From: Flavobacterium rakeshii | Lineage (GTDB): Bacteria > Bacteroidota > Bacteroidia > Flavobacteriales > Flavobacteriaceae | Direction of reading: 5' to 3' | Length of the DNA stretch: 64,000 nucleotides | NCBI RefSeq assembly: GCF_009741375.1 | Contig: NZ_WOWP01000062.1 | Coordinates: 62,001 to 126,000, forward strand | Shown here: positions 1 through 7,812 of the stretch, piece by piece | Layout: each line of letters opens with the position of its first letter | Numbering within the stretch: the stretch's first letter is position 1 | Made by a program: the position numbers and the translations under genes | The notes under the pieces: model-generated | What the model saw: the letters and a program-made list of their open reading frames with translations, nothing else | The model's database searches: none | What the model was told of the DNA's origin: nothing

Positions 1-2148
1 AACCAAATCGGCATTTTTTACCTTAACGTAAACCTCGTCACCCAGCTGTAATAAATTGTGGGAAACCTGCCCTACTAAAGCATATTGCTTTTCATCAAAA
101 GTGTAATAATCATCGTTTATTTCCCTTATGCGGCACATGCCTTCACATTTGTTTGAAACGATCTCAACATAAATACCCCATTCGGTAACACCCGATATCA
201 CACCTAAAAACTCCTCGTCTTTATGATCCAGCATGTACTTAACCTGCATATACTTAATACTGTCACGTTCGGCATTAGCTGCAAGGTTTTCCATGTCAGA
301 CGAATGTTTGCACTTTTCTTCATACGCCTGCTCATCTACAGATTTGCCTCCATCCAGATAATGTTGTAACAATCTGTGTGCCATAACATCAGGATAACGA
401 CGAATTGGTGAGGTAAAATGCGAATAATAATCAAACGCCAGTCCGTAATGACCTATGTTATCAGTAGAATATCTTGCTTTACTCATACTACGAATAGCCA
501 GTGTATCCACAAGGTTTTGTTCTTTTTTACCCTGAACTTCAGCTAAAAGATTATTAAGTGATTTTGATACCGAATCTTTTGACCTGAAGTTGATATTATA
601 ACCGAATTTTGATATAACCGACTGTAAGTTAAACAGCTTATCTTCATCCGGTTCATCATGAATACGGTATACAAAAGTCTTTTTAGGCTGTTGCTTACCA
701 ATAAATTCTGCCACTTTCCTGTTGGCCAATAGCATAAATTCCTCAATAAGGTGATTAGCATCCTTAGCTACTTTAAAGTACACACCGGTAGGTTCAGCAG
801 CTTCATTTAAATGGAATTTCACCTCTACCTTATCAAACGAAATTGCACCATGCTGCATACGTTTACTGCGTAATATTTTAGCCAGCTCATCAAGCTTAAT
901 AACAGCATGCTGTATATCACCGTTTATTTGGTACTCCTCCCCTGTTAATGATATTTCCTGAGGGATGGTATTTCCTTTGGTTTCAATAATATGCTGAGCT
1001 TCCTCATAAGCAAAACGCTGATCAGAATAAATAGCCGTACGACCAAACCATTGGTTAACAACCTCTGCTTTCTCATTAATTTCAAACACTGCAGAGAACG
1101 TATATTTCTCCTCATGAGGTCGTAGTGAACACGCAAAGTTAGACAGTACCTCGGGTAACATAGGTACTACCCTATCTACCAGATATACCGATGTTGCCCT
1201 GTTAAAAGCCTCTTCATCCAGTAAGGTTCCTTCTTCAAGATAGTAGGATACATCGGCAATATGGATACCTACCTCATAGTTACCGTTTTCAAGTACCTGG
1301 AACGATAGTGCATCATCAAAATCCTTAGCATCCTTAGGGTCAATGGTAAAGGTTAATACCTTTCTCATATCCCTCCTGTTGGCAATTTCCTCTTCCTTGA
1401 TAGAAGTATCAATTTTTTGGGCATAGGCCTCAACATCTACAGGGAAATCATAAGGAAGCCCGTATTCGGCCAAAATAGCGTGTATCTCGGTATTGTGTTC
1501 ACCCGGTCGTCCAAGTACTCTTAAAACCTCTCCAAAAGGGCTGTCTGCCTTCGCAGGCCAGTCGTCTATCTTTACCAATACCACATCACCGTCCTGAGCA
1601 TTGCCCAGTTTGTTTTTAGGGATAAAAATATCGGTATACATTTTAGGGTTTGCTGTACTTACAAAGGCAAAGTTCTTTTGTATGTCTATAACACCCACAA
1701 ATTCAACTCTTGCTCTTTCAATAATCTCAACTACCTCACCTTCAGGTCTTCGTCCTCTCCTACGGTTATAAATATATACCTTAACCTTATCGCCGTCTAG
1801 GGCTTTATTAAGGTTTCCGGTAGGTATAAATACATCATCTTCAAGTTCGTCACTCACAAAGTAGGCAGTCTTTCTGCTGGTCATATCTATCACACCTTCA
1901 ATGTAATCGTTTTTAGATACGACTCTGTATTTGCCTCTCTCTACTTCTTCAATCGTTTCTTTAGAGGCAAGAAATTTCAACTCTTTAATAATCTCGTTTC
2001 TGCTTTTGGTATCTTTTAGTTCCAGTGCAGCAGCTATCTGCTTGTAGTTAAATAGTTTATTTGGATCTTTAGAGAGTATTTTAAAAATTTTCCTGGAAAA
2101 GTCTTTTTCTCTTTTCACAGACGGTTTTCCGTTTCTTTTTTTACTCAT
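1..2148 (-). CDS. rnr: Ribonuclease R (3' part cut off by window edge)
   Basis: Processive 3'-to-5' hydrolytic exoribonuclease that degrades structured RNA in the cytoplasm. About 716 residues are present from the ATG at 2146-2148; the C-terminal end lies beyond base 1. The order is an N-terminal winged-helix region (KIFKILSKDPNKLFNYKQIA), cold-shock-like domains, the RNB catalytic domain with the four-aspartate motif IDPKDAKDFDDALSF, the downstream motif SNFACSLRP, then YSHFTSPIRRYPD, and the start of an S1 RNA-binding domain (EEFLGVISGVTEWGIYVEIV) that runs off the window. Several in-frame Met residues exist, but the N-terminal lysine-rich MSKKRNGKPSVKREKDFSRK is typical of the family. The gene faces left, away from the AT-rich gap at 2507-3132. 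Identity is secure; only the missing end is unknown. Confidence 0.96.
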   Translation of the reverse strand, partial: MSKKRNGKPSVKREKDFSRKIFKILSKDPNKLFNYKQIAAALELKDTKSRNEIIKELKFLASKETIEEVERGKYRVVSKNDYIEGVIDMTSRKTAYFVSDELEDDVFIPTGNLNKALDGDKVKVYIYNRRRGRRPEGEVVEIIERARVEFVGVIDIQKNFAFVSTANPKMYTDIFIPKNKLGNAQDGDVVLVKIDDWPAKADSPFGEVLRVLGRPGEHNTEIHAILAEYGLPYDFPVDVEAYAQKIDTSIKEEEIANRRDMRKVLTFTIDPKDAKDFDDALSFQVLENGNYEVGIHIADVSYYLEEGTLLDEEAFNRATSVYLVDRVVPMLPEVLSNFACSLRPHEEKYTFSAVFEINEKAEVVNQWFGRTAIYSDQRFAYEEAQHIIETKGNTIPQEISLTGEEYQINGDIQHAVIKLDELAKILRSKRMQHGAISFDKVEVKFHLNEAAEPTGVYFKVAKDANHLIEEFMLLANRKVAEFIGKQQPKKTFVYRIHDEPDEDKLFNLQSVISKFGYNINFRSKDSVSKSLNNLLAEVQGKKEQNLVDTLAIRSMSKARYSTDNIGHYGLAFDYYSHFTSPIRRYPDVMAHRLLQHYLDGGKSVDEQAYEEKCKHSSDMENLAANAERDSIKYMQVKYMLDHKDEEFLGVISGVTEWGIYVEIVSNKCEGMCRIREINDDYYTFDEKQYALVGQVSHNLLQLGDEVYVKVKNADLV

Positions 2149-2266
2149 ATATAGTTTAAATATTGCTGAAAATTACAAATTACTTATAGAATAGTTAGTA
2201 CAATTAATGAAATAATAACTATTTACTCACTAAATTTATACGGAGAATACTGAATCTCATTTACGT

Positions 2267-2506
2267 ATGAAGGACTTTATCACAGCCGCCGTGTTTAGCT
2301 ATCCGCACGAAATAGCCATCCTGAGGCACTTATTAACAGAAGCCGGAATAAACTTCTATTTCGAGAACGAAACCATTACAGCCATAGCTCCGCTTTACTC
2401 TCATGCCCTGGGCGGAATCAAACTCAAAGTTCACACCAACGACTTAGATACCGTAAAAGAGATACTCAAAAACTTAGAAGACTCAAATAATCTCAAAATT
2501 GTATAG
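2267..2506 (+). CDS. DUF2007 family small protein
   Basis: A 79-residue soluble protein beginning MKDFITAAVFSYPHEIAIL. The pattern of a short beta strand, a helix carrying HEIAILRHLLTEAGINFYFENE, and a second half with ALGGIKLKVHTNDLDTVKEIL matches the DUF2007 fold, sometimes labelled a putative signal-transducing protein. No biochemical role is established for this group. It diverges from rnr (119 bases between the starts) and is followed by a 626-base gap, so it appears to be monocistronic. A TTATTAACA nonamer, the same word repeated in the gap downstream, sits inside the gene at 2330-2338. Confidence 0.8.
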   Translation: MKDFITAAVFSYPHEIAILRHLLTEAGINFYFENETITAIAPLYSHALGGIKLKVHTNDLDTVKEILKNLEDSNNLKIV

Positions 2507-3132
2507 CGTAAAAGTTATCAAGGTTTTCAACATACATTAAAAACAATAAAAGCTTTTTTAAAATTTTAAAAATTTAATGATGGTTATTATTGCTTGTTAA
2601 TAGTAGGGATAACTTTTGGCTAATTTGTTTTTTCAGCGAGTTATACAATTTTATACAAAGGTATTAACAAAGTTAAGAAATTGTAAATAATTAGTAATAA
2701 AGGTTTTCCTGAAAATAGGGTATAGGTTATTAACAATGGTTAATTTCTGTTTTTTTATTGTTTTGTTTGAAAACTTACCCTGTTAATTGCTGTTAATAAC
2801 CCTTGTTAACCTTTTCATAACTTTCAAAGAAATTCTAAGAAATAAATTTGGTTTTAAAAGTTAGGTTTTTGATTACAAAATTTATCGTTACACTTTTAAA
2901 AAACTTTCTTTTTTCTGTTGTTAACTTATTAACAATAACTGTTAAAATTTAACTACTTAGTTTTCAGTACACTTACATATTCTATTAACAATGCAATATT
3001 TTAACATATTTATAAAACGTAACTATACTGAAAATCAGGCATAAAACATAAAAACCCTTTTAATAATATTACAGATGCTTAAATCTTGGTAACTTTGCAG
3101 CAATAAGTTTATTTATAAATACATTTTAAAGT
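2507..3132. other. Gene-free AT-rich interval, candidate replication origin
   Basis: No convincing reading frame was found in these 626 bases. The interval is very AT-rich and carries repeated nonamers: TTATTAACA at 2727-2735 and 2926-2934, its complement TGTTAATAA at 2791-2799, and one-mismatch versions at 2595-2603, 2661-2669 and 2982-2990. Two further exact copies flank it, at 2330-2338 and 3556-3564. The word differs at two positions from the DnaA box TTATCCACA. rnr points left and nearly every gene to the right points right for 60 kb, as expected around a bidirectional origin where genes follow the fork. dnaA is not next to it, which is not unusual in Bacteroidota. This is inference from layout and motif content. 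Confidence 0.42.
3090..3097 (+). promoter_or_regulatory. -7 promoter element of rpiB
   Basis: TAACTTTG, an exact match to the Bacteroidota -7 consensus TAnnTTTG, ends 35 bases before the rpiB ATG. No clear -33 TTTG is seen at the expected 17-20 base spacing. Confidence 0.6.
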
Positions 3133-3561
3133 ATGAAAATTTCAATAGGTAACGACCACGCGGGTCCTGATTACAAAAAAGCTATTGTAAAGCACCTAGA
3201 AGAGAAAGGTATAGAAGTTATTAACCATGGTACAGACACTTTTGACAGTGTAGACTATCCTGATTTTGTACACCCGGTTGCCAATGATGTTGAAAACGGT
3301 ACTGCCGATTTTGGTATTATTATATGTGGTAGCGGTAACGGTGTTGCCATGAGTGTTAACAAACACCAGAAAATTAGAGCGGCACTTTGCTGGATTAAAG
3401 AAATTGCGGCGCTGGCGCGCCAACATAACGATGCTAACATTATTAGTATACCGGCACGTTATACCTCTATACAGCAGGCTGTTGAAATGGTAGATACTTT
3501 TTTAAATACCGAATTTGAAGGCGGCAGACACCAAAACAGAGTAAACAAAATACCTTGTTAA
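3133..3561 (+). CDS. rpiB: Ribose 5-phosphate isomerase B
   Basis: Interconverts ribose 5-phosphate and ribulose 5-phosphate in the pentose phosphate pathway; the family can also act on allose 6-phosphate. The 142-residue length is normal for LacA/RpiB proteins. Visible signatures are the N-terminal phosphate-site motif IGNDHAG (residues 5-11), DYPDF (41-45) and the active-site loop ICGSGNGVAMSVNK, whose Cys65 is the expected catalytic base. The start ATG lies 35 bases after a TAACTTTG -7 element. It is followed after 15 bases by a metal-ion exporter gene and probably shares its transcript. The stop codon overlaps a TGTTAATAA nonamer at 3556-3564. Confidence 0.95.
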   Translation: MKISIGNDHAGPDYKKAIVKHLEEKGIEVINHGTDTFDSVDYPDFVHPVANDVENGTADFGIIICGSGNGVAMSVNKHQKIRAALCWIKEIAALARQHNDANIISIPARYTSIQQAVEMVDTFLNTEFEGGRHQNRVNKIPC

Positions 3562-3576
3562 TAACATAAAGTTGTA

Positions 3577-4491
3577 GTGAGCGGGCACCATCATAATCAT
3601 AGAATACATAAACATGAAATTGAAGGGAAAAATCTGCTTTTTTCCATACTGCTCAATACACTAATAACAATAGCCCAGGTTGTGGGAGGGATAATTTCCG
3701 GCAGCCTGGCTTTACTTTCAGATGCGCTGCATAACTTTAGCGATGTCCTTTCGCTGGTAATTAGTTATGTGGCACACAAACTTTCCCGTAAAAAAGCCAC
3801 CATATCCCAAACCTTTGGGTTAAAACGATCAGAACTGGTTGCGGCTTTTGTCAATTCGCTTACCCTTGTTATTGTTGCTTTTTACCTTATTTATGAGGCT
3901 ATTACACGTTTTTTTGATCCGGTAATTATTAAGCCGGGGCTTGTAATTTGGTTCTCCATACTGGGTATTGTGGCAAACGGACTCTCGGTACTGCTGTTAA
4001 AAAAGGATGCCAACCATAACCTGAATATGAAATCGGCTTACCTGCACTTATTAACAGACATGATGGCATCGGTAGCCGTGCTCGTAGGCGGACTCATGAT
4101 GCATTATTTCGAAATGTACTGGGTAGATGCCGTACTTACACTTATTATTGCCATTTATCTGGTGGTGGTAGGGGTAGACCTGTTAATAAAGTCGACCAAA
4201 ATGCTGATGCTGTTCACACCCGAGTTTATAGACATTAAAGCAATAGTTAGGGAAGTGCACAAAATTGAGGGTGTTAATAAACTGCACCATATTCACGTTT
4301 GGCACTTAAATGAGGAGGAACTGCACCTGGAAGCGCATTTAGACTGTACGCACGATATTACACTATCGCAGTTTAACCTGCTGTTACAGGATATTGAGGA
4401 TGTGTTGTATGAAAAATTTGGGATTAACCACGTGAACATACAACCCGAATTTAAAAAGGAAGATCCTAAGGATTTTATTGTGCAGGATTAG
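3577..4491 (+). CDS. Cation diffusion facilitator family metal exporter
   Basis: Proton-coupled exporter of zinc or a similar divalent metal across the inner membrane. The 304 residues begin with a GTG codon and a His-rich tail (MSGHHHNHRIHKHEIEG), followed by six hydrophobic segments. The two metal-site motifs are H52-x-x-x-D56 with nearby D49 in the second segment, and H157-x-x-x-D161 in the fifth. The cytoplasmic C-terminal domain (from about residue 210) has the dimerising ferredoxin-like pattern with HHIHVWHLNEEELHLEAHL. No ATG start lies upstream in frame. The last 59 bases before the stop are duplicated at 5080-5138, so the 3' end appears to have served as an insertion site. Closest described relatives are CzcD/ZitB; substrate is inferred. 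Confidence 0.92.
   Translation: MSGHHHNHRIHKHEIEGKNLLFSILLNTLITIAQVVGGIISGSLALLSDALHNFSDVLSLVISYVAHKLSRKKATISQTFGLKRSELVAAFVNSLTLVIVAFYLIYEAITRFFDPVIIKPGLVIWFSILGIVANGLSVLLLKKDANHNLNMKSAYLHLLTDMMASVAVLVGGLMMHYFEMYWVDAVLTLIIAIYLVVVGVDLLIKSTKMLMLFTPEFIDIKAIVREVHKIEGVNKLHHIHVWHLNEEELHLEAHLDCTHDITLSQFNLLLQDIEDVLYEKFGINHVNIQPEFKKEDPKDFIVQD
4432..4490 (+). repeat. 59-bp direct repeat, left copy (inside the exporter 3' end)
   Basis: This stretch, from GTGAACATACAACCC to the last codons of the exporter, recurs in the same orientation at 5080-5138 with 55 of 59 bases identical. It encodes VNIQPEFKKEDPKDFIVQD. The two copies bound a 589-base interval holding only the toxin-antitoxin genes. Confidence 0.9.
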
Positions 4492-4495
4492 GTTA

Positions 4496-4813
4496 TTATT
4501 TGGTACGTTTAAGCTTAAACGAATCCTGCCTTGTATCAAAAACATCAGCAACTTTTATTAACTGATTTTTTTCATCAACACTGTATATTATTTTATAATT
4601 ATCGCAAATTAAGTAACGATAGTCATTATCACGATTTAATAATAATTCTTCAAGCTGACCTATTTCGGGAGATTTAAGTAATTTTTCGGGTTCAGTAATA
4701 ATTTTAGCCAGTATCTTTTTTGCTACATCAATTCCGGCATTTTCGCAGTAATATGTAAAAATCTTATCGAGCTCTGTTTCTGCAAAATCAGACCAGATAA
4801 TAGTGTAAGCCAT
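4496..4813 (-). CDS. ParE/RelE-superfamily toxin
   Basis: Toxin of a type II toxin-antitoxin module; family members either inhibit gyrase (ParE) or cleave mRNA on the ribosome (RelE), and the sequence alone does not decide which. The 105-residue protein has the usual order: an N-terminal helix pair (WSDFAETELDKIFTYYCENA), then strands YRYLICDNYKIIYSVDE and IKVADVFDTRQ, the characteristic C-terminal core with Arg. Its ATG overlaps the last base of the antitoxin stop codon (TAATG), so the two are translationally coupled. The gene converges on the metal exporter with four bases between their stops. Both genes lie between two 59-bp direct repeats. Confidence 0.87.
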   Translation of the reverse strand: MAYTIIWSDFAETELDKIFTYYCENAGIDVAKKILAKIITEPEKLLKSPEIGQLEELLLNRDNDYRYLICDNYKIIYSVDEKNQLIKVADVFDTRQDSFKLKRTK

Positions 4814-5031
4814 TATTTGTACTTAGATAAAAGTTCGTTGCTTGTTTTATAACGACCGTTTTTAAAGTCTTCTTCTGATTTGTCAATCCTGCTGTTAAGC
4901 TCTGCCGAAGTCATTTTATTTGTACCACCAGTATTTTGTTTAAGTAAATTTTCGAGCATGGAAATAACTTCCTCGCTTTGAAGTTTTAAAAATTCCTGTA
5001 CAAATTCTATTTTTCTGGTTTGCAAATCCAT
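4813..5031 (-). CDS. Antitoxin of the ParE/RelE module
   Basis: A 72-residue partner of the downstream toxin. The N-terminal half (MDLQTRKIEFVQEFLKLQSE) is an amphipathic helix of the kind common in Bacteroidota antitoxins with ParE partners; the C-terminal half, rich in charged residues (SRIDKSEEDFKNGRY), would wrap the toxin. Antitoxin precedes toxin, as is usual for this type. No ribbon-helix-helix or HTH domain is obvious, so the DNA-binding mode is unclear. A -7 element lies just upstream at 5050-5057. Identification rests on position and general sequence style. Confidence 0.8.
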   Translation of the reverse strand: MDLQTRKIEFVQEFLKLQSEEVISMLENLLKQNTGGTNKMTSAELNSRIDKSEEDFKNGRYKTSNELLSKYK

Positions 5032-5049
5032 AACGTAGTTAATTTATAT

Positions 5050-5057
5050 CAAAATTA
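5050..5057 (-). promoter_or_regulatory. -7 promoter element of the toxin-antitoxin pair
   Basis: On the minus strand this reads TAATTTTG, matching TAnnTTTG, 18 bases upstream of the antitoxin ATG. It is between the antitoxin gene and the right-hand direct repeat, so the module carries its own promoter. Confidence 0.5.
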
Positions 5058-5079
5058 CTAAAATTTACTGAGAACTATA

Positions 5080-5138
5080 GTTAACACACAACCTGAATTT
5101 AAAAAGGAAGATCCTAAGGATTTTATTGTGCAAGATTA
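5080..5138 (+). repeat. 59-bp direct repeat, right copy (remnant of an exporter 3' end)
   Basis: Matches 4432-4490 at 55 of 59 positions and retains the reading frame and a stop codon, encoding VNTQPEFKKEDPKDFIVQD. Three of the four differences are synonymous and one is Ile to Thr. It is therefore a decapitated 3' end of a related exporter gene. The last three bases are also the stop codon of the KAP gene on the other strand. Confidence 0.9.
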
Positions 5139-7052
5139 ATAATATTGAGCATCTTGACCTTCAAAATCAAAAGAATCTAGTTTGTGTATTATTCTTTTAA
5201 GCTCATTTTCAAGCTTCAAATATTGAAAAGTTTTGATTGGTCTATTTTTGAATTTTGTAATTGAAACAGTACTTAAAAGTTCTTTTAAAAATGGAATGTC
5301 ATCTTCATGATATTTCTTAAGGGTTAAATTAGTATAAGTTTCTTCTGGGTGATATCTGTTATGTAAAAAGTTAGTAAATGAATCAATATTATCATTATTT
5401 AAATTCTTAATTTTAGTATTTACTTTTTTAGCGTTTATATACTTAAATATAGGAGTTCTATCATAATTTGTTTTCGAATCAGGATAAGTTTTACTTAATA
5501 ATTCTGGTATAAAGTTTACATTTTCATCACTTAAGTGATGAAATATATCACTTAAGAAGGTCTTGGAATTGTTATTTTGGTTATTCTTAATAAGGCTGAT
5601 TGTAAAATCTAATATTTCATTAAATTCTTTTGAATCTTTTGATTGATATTGTTTTCCATAAGAACTATTAAAATAGCCTCGTCCTTTTGATTCGAGAATT
5701 GTAATATTTTCATTTTTAACAGTTCTCCTTAATTGTTTCTTAGCATTTTTAATTATGAGATAAGGTTGTTTATTTGATAAATCATTTTTTAAAAGACTTA
5801 AATAAATACCAGAAACATGTAGTATTTCAAAAGTCGAATTTATTTTATTATTTATAAAGTCATTCCAAACAGATTTTTTTAATCTATTAAATTCTATATC
5901 ATCTATAAAATACCATAGCCATAGTTTTTCCCAATCTTTTTCTTCAGACTTTCTAAAAAAAACATTATTTTCAATGACCTTTAAATATTTACTTACTGAG
6001 CCTGTCTTTAAATAATTTAAAAGTTCTTCAATTTCAAGAGAAAAAGAAGAATTTTTAATAGAATACTTTTTTATCAAACTATCATATTTCTTATCAAATT
6101 CTGAATTAGATTTTGTACTATAGTCATTAAAAAAAGAAGAAATTGATTGATAATGTTTAATATTTGTATTTCCACTTTTATATTCGAGAGAAGTAATTAA
6201 AAAATAACATAGAAGATTTTTACTGAAAATTTTAAAATTAGGATGATTTTTATATTCTTTTTCAGTTTCATCAATAAGTCTTTTGTAATCTAAAAGGGAG
6301 TGTTTTAAAATTCTAAGATTGTGTGTTTTAGATGCTATGAAGATTTCTTCAATTAATTCTTCATTTTGTTTAAAAAAACCATTTGAATTTTTAGTAAAAG
6401 ATTTAATAGCGGTTGTAGTGTCAGATTCTATTTCAAAAGTTCTACCTATTAATTTTTCTTTAAAATCTTTATAACATATTCCTTCAGACTTTTCATATTT
6501 TTCATGTATAATATCTTCTTCAGCAACTAAAATTATTTTACAATTAGTATGTTCAACAAAATTGTTTATGTAACCAAAAATTTCATCTATAGGAATTTTA
6601 CATCTTTCTAAATCATCAAATATTAATATTTTCTTTCCGGTAATATTTTTTGATTCAGAGTCTAAAAGAGATAGTAAATCTATTGTACCACTTATGTTTG
6701 AATCTGATTCACCATCGTTATTTATATCTAAATCAATTTTTAAAGTGGTTTTAAGGATACCTTCAAGAACTTTTTTACCAACTTTTACAGCTTTAGAATA
6801 GAGTATAGGACTTAATTTAGCTTTGAGTTTATCAGTTACAGTTTTTGTATTACTAATTCCATTAAGACTAATATAAATTGGATTGATTTGAATTTTAGCT
6901 TTATCATCTTCAGGTTCATTCCAATTTTCCAATAAATTTTGTATAAAATGAGTTTTACCAGATCCCCATTTACCTTTTAAAAGTACTGCATAACCTGGTT
7001 TTTCCAGATTAACAAAATATTCTAAGTAGTCAGTTATTATTTTATTTTTCAT
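5136..7052 (-). CDS. KAP-family P-loop NTPase
   Basis: Large predicted ATPase of the KAP group (named after Kidins220/ARMS and PifA). Counting from the upstream in-frame ATG at 7074-7076, Walker A is GKWGSGKT (residues 35-42) and Walker B is KILIFDDLERC (149-159), with CKIILVAEED after it. The insertion PIYISLNGISNTKTV fits KAP proteins. The remaining 400-odd residues are Lys/Asn/Ser/Phe-rich without recognisable domains, and no clear membrane segment is seen. The ATG at 7052 is preferred because the upstream ATG lies in a promoter-like TATGTTTA; the longer version adds eight residues. Base composition is markedly more AT-rich than its neighbours and the gene lies beside a repeat-bounded toxin-antitoxin unit, so it is probably horizontally acquired. 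A role in phage exclusion, as for PifA, is conjecture. Confidence 0.82.
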   Translation of the reverse strand: MKNKIITDYLEYFVNLEKPGYAVLLKGKWGSGKTHFIQNLLENWNEPEDDKAKIQINPIYISLNGISNTKTVTDKLKAKLSPILYSKAVKVGKKVLEGILKTTLKIDLDINNDGESDSNISGTIDLLSLLDSESKNITGKKILIFDDLERCKIPIDEIFGYINNFVEHTNCKIILVAEEDIIHEKYEKSEGICYKDFKEKLIGRTFEIESDTTTAIKSFTKNSNGFFKQNEELIEEIFIASKTHNLRILKHSLLDYKRLIDETEKEYKNHPNFKIFSKNLLCYFLITSLEYKSGNTNIKHYQSISSFFNDYSTKSNSEFDKKYDSLIKKYSIKNSSFSLEIEELLNYLKTGSVSKYLKVIENNVFFRKSEEKDWEKLWLWYFIDDIEFNRLKKSVWNDFINNKINSTFEILHVSGIYLSLLKNDLSNKQPYLIIKNAKKQLRRTVKNENITILESKGRGYFNSSYGKQYQSKDSKEFNEILDFTISLIKNNQNNNSKTFLSDIFHHLSDENVNFIPELLSKTYPDSKTNYDRTPIFKYINAKKVNTKIKNLNNDNIDSFTNFLHNRYHPEETYTNLTLKKYHEDDIPFLKELLSTVSITKFKNRPIKTFQYLKLENELKRIIHKLDSFDFEGQDAQYY

Positions 7053-7212
7053 GGTAAGGTAAATTTTTATAAACATACAAAATTCATAAATATATAAAAC
7101 CCCTTATTTTTCAACCCTTTGACACAAATGCCGTAAAAATGCCGTAGTAAAACCGCTATCAAATACCTACCTTGGTCAATAATTTTGTCCCATAACTTTA
7201 AATCAAAAAATT

Positions 7213-7779
7213 ATGGAAACCATTGGAAAAAGAATTGCCGAAATAAGAAAGCAAAAAGGCTTAACTCAGGAAGAGGTAGCCGAGAGCGCTAAGATAAATT
7301 TACGCACACTACAGCGTATTGAAAAAGAAGAAACCGAACCTCGCGGTAACAGCCTTAAAGGGATATGCGAAGCACTGGAAATTAATATTGAAGATCTGGT
7401 AGATTATGGTAAAACCGAAGACAGAACTTATTTGGTATACATGCATCTTTCGGTAATGAGTTCGGTATTCATACCATTGGGTAATATAATCCTGCCGCTT
7501 ATTTTATGGCTCAATAAAAAGGACAGGATTGTTTCGGTATCGGCACAGGGTAAAAACATAATTAACTTCCAGATCGTATGGACGGTTTGTTTCTATATAC
7601 TATTGTTCACGTTTGTATTTTTCAAAATAATGCACCTTCCATTTAACGCCTTTCTTTTTGTGGGACTTATGGTAGCCATAGGGATTTTTAATTTCCTGTA
7701 TCCGGTATATGCTGCCATTAGGGTAAGTAAGGGAGAGGTTAAAAACTTCTGGCCGGCACCAATTAAATTTATGAAATAA
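7213..7779 (+). CDS. HTH (Xre-type) regulator fused to a DUF4870-like membrane domain
   Basis: A 188-residue protein with an N-terminal Cro/CI-type helix-turn-helix (residues 4-60: GKRIAEIRKQKGLTQEEVAE, then NLRTLQRIEKEETEPRG) joined to a C-terminal membrane domain with three to four hydrophobic segments resembling DUF4870 (LGNIILPLILWLNKK, GKNIINFQIVW). It is presumably a membrane-tethered transcription factor; its target is unknown. It diverges from the KAP gene across a 160-base region, so control of itself or the KAP gene is possible. A weak promoter-like TAACTTTA lies about 18 bases before the ATG. Unlike the KAP gene its composition resembles the rest of the chromosome. Confidence 0.85.
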   Translation: METIGKRIAEIRKQKGLTQEEVAESAKINLRTLQRIEKEETEPRGNSLKGICEALEINIEDLVDYGKTEDRTYLVYMHLSVMSSVFIPLGNIILPLILWLNKKDRIVSVSAQGKNIINFQIVWTVCFYILLFTFVFFKIMHLPFNAFLFVGLMVAIGIFNFLYPVYAAIRVSKGEVKNFWPAPIKFMK

Positions 7780-7785
7780 GAATAC

Positions 7786-7793
7786 TATGTTTG
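7786..7793 (+). promoter_or_regulatory. -7 promoter element of tex
   Basis: TATGTTTG, exact TAnnTTTG match, 19 bases before the tex ATG and just after the upstream stop codon. The -33 partner is not obvious. Confidence 0.5.
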
Positions 7794-7812
7794 TAGTTCA
7801 TATTTTTGAATA

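Noticed and set aside
2507..3132. Riboswitch or long regulatory leader for rpiB
   Set aside because: The promoter lies only about 40 bases before the ATG, so the rest of the interval is not transcribed with rpiB; no conserved riboswitch core was seen.
4432..5138. 59-bp repeats as insertion-sequence ends
   Set aside because: They are direct, coding and contain no transposase between them; the enclosed genes are a toxin-antitoxin pair only.
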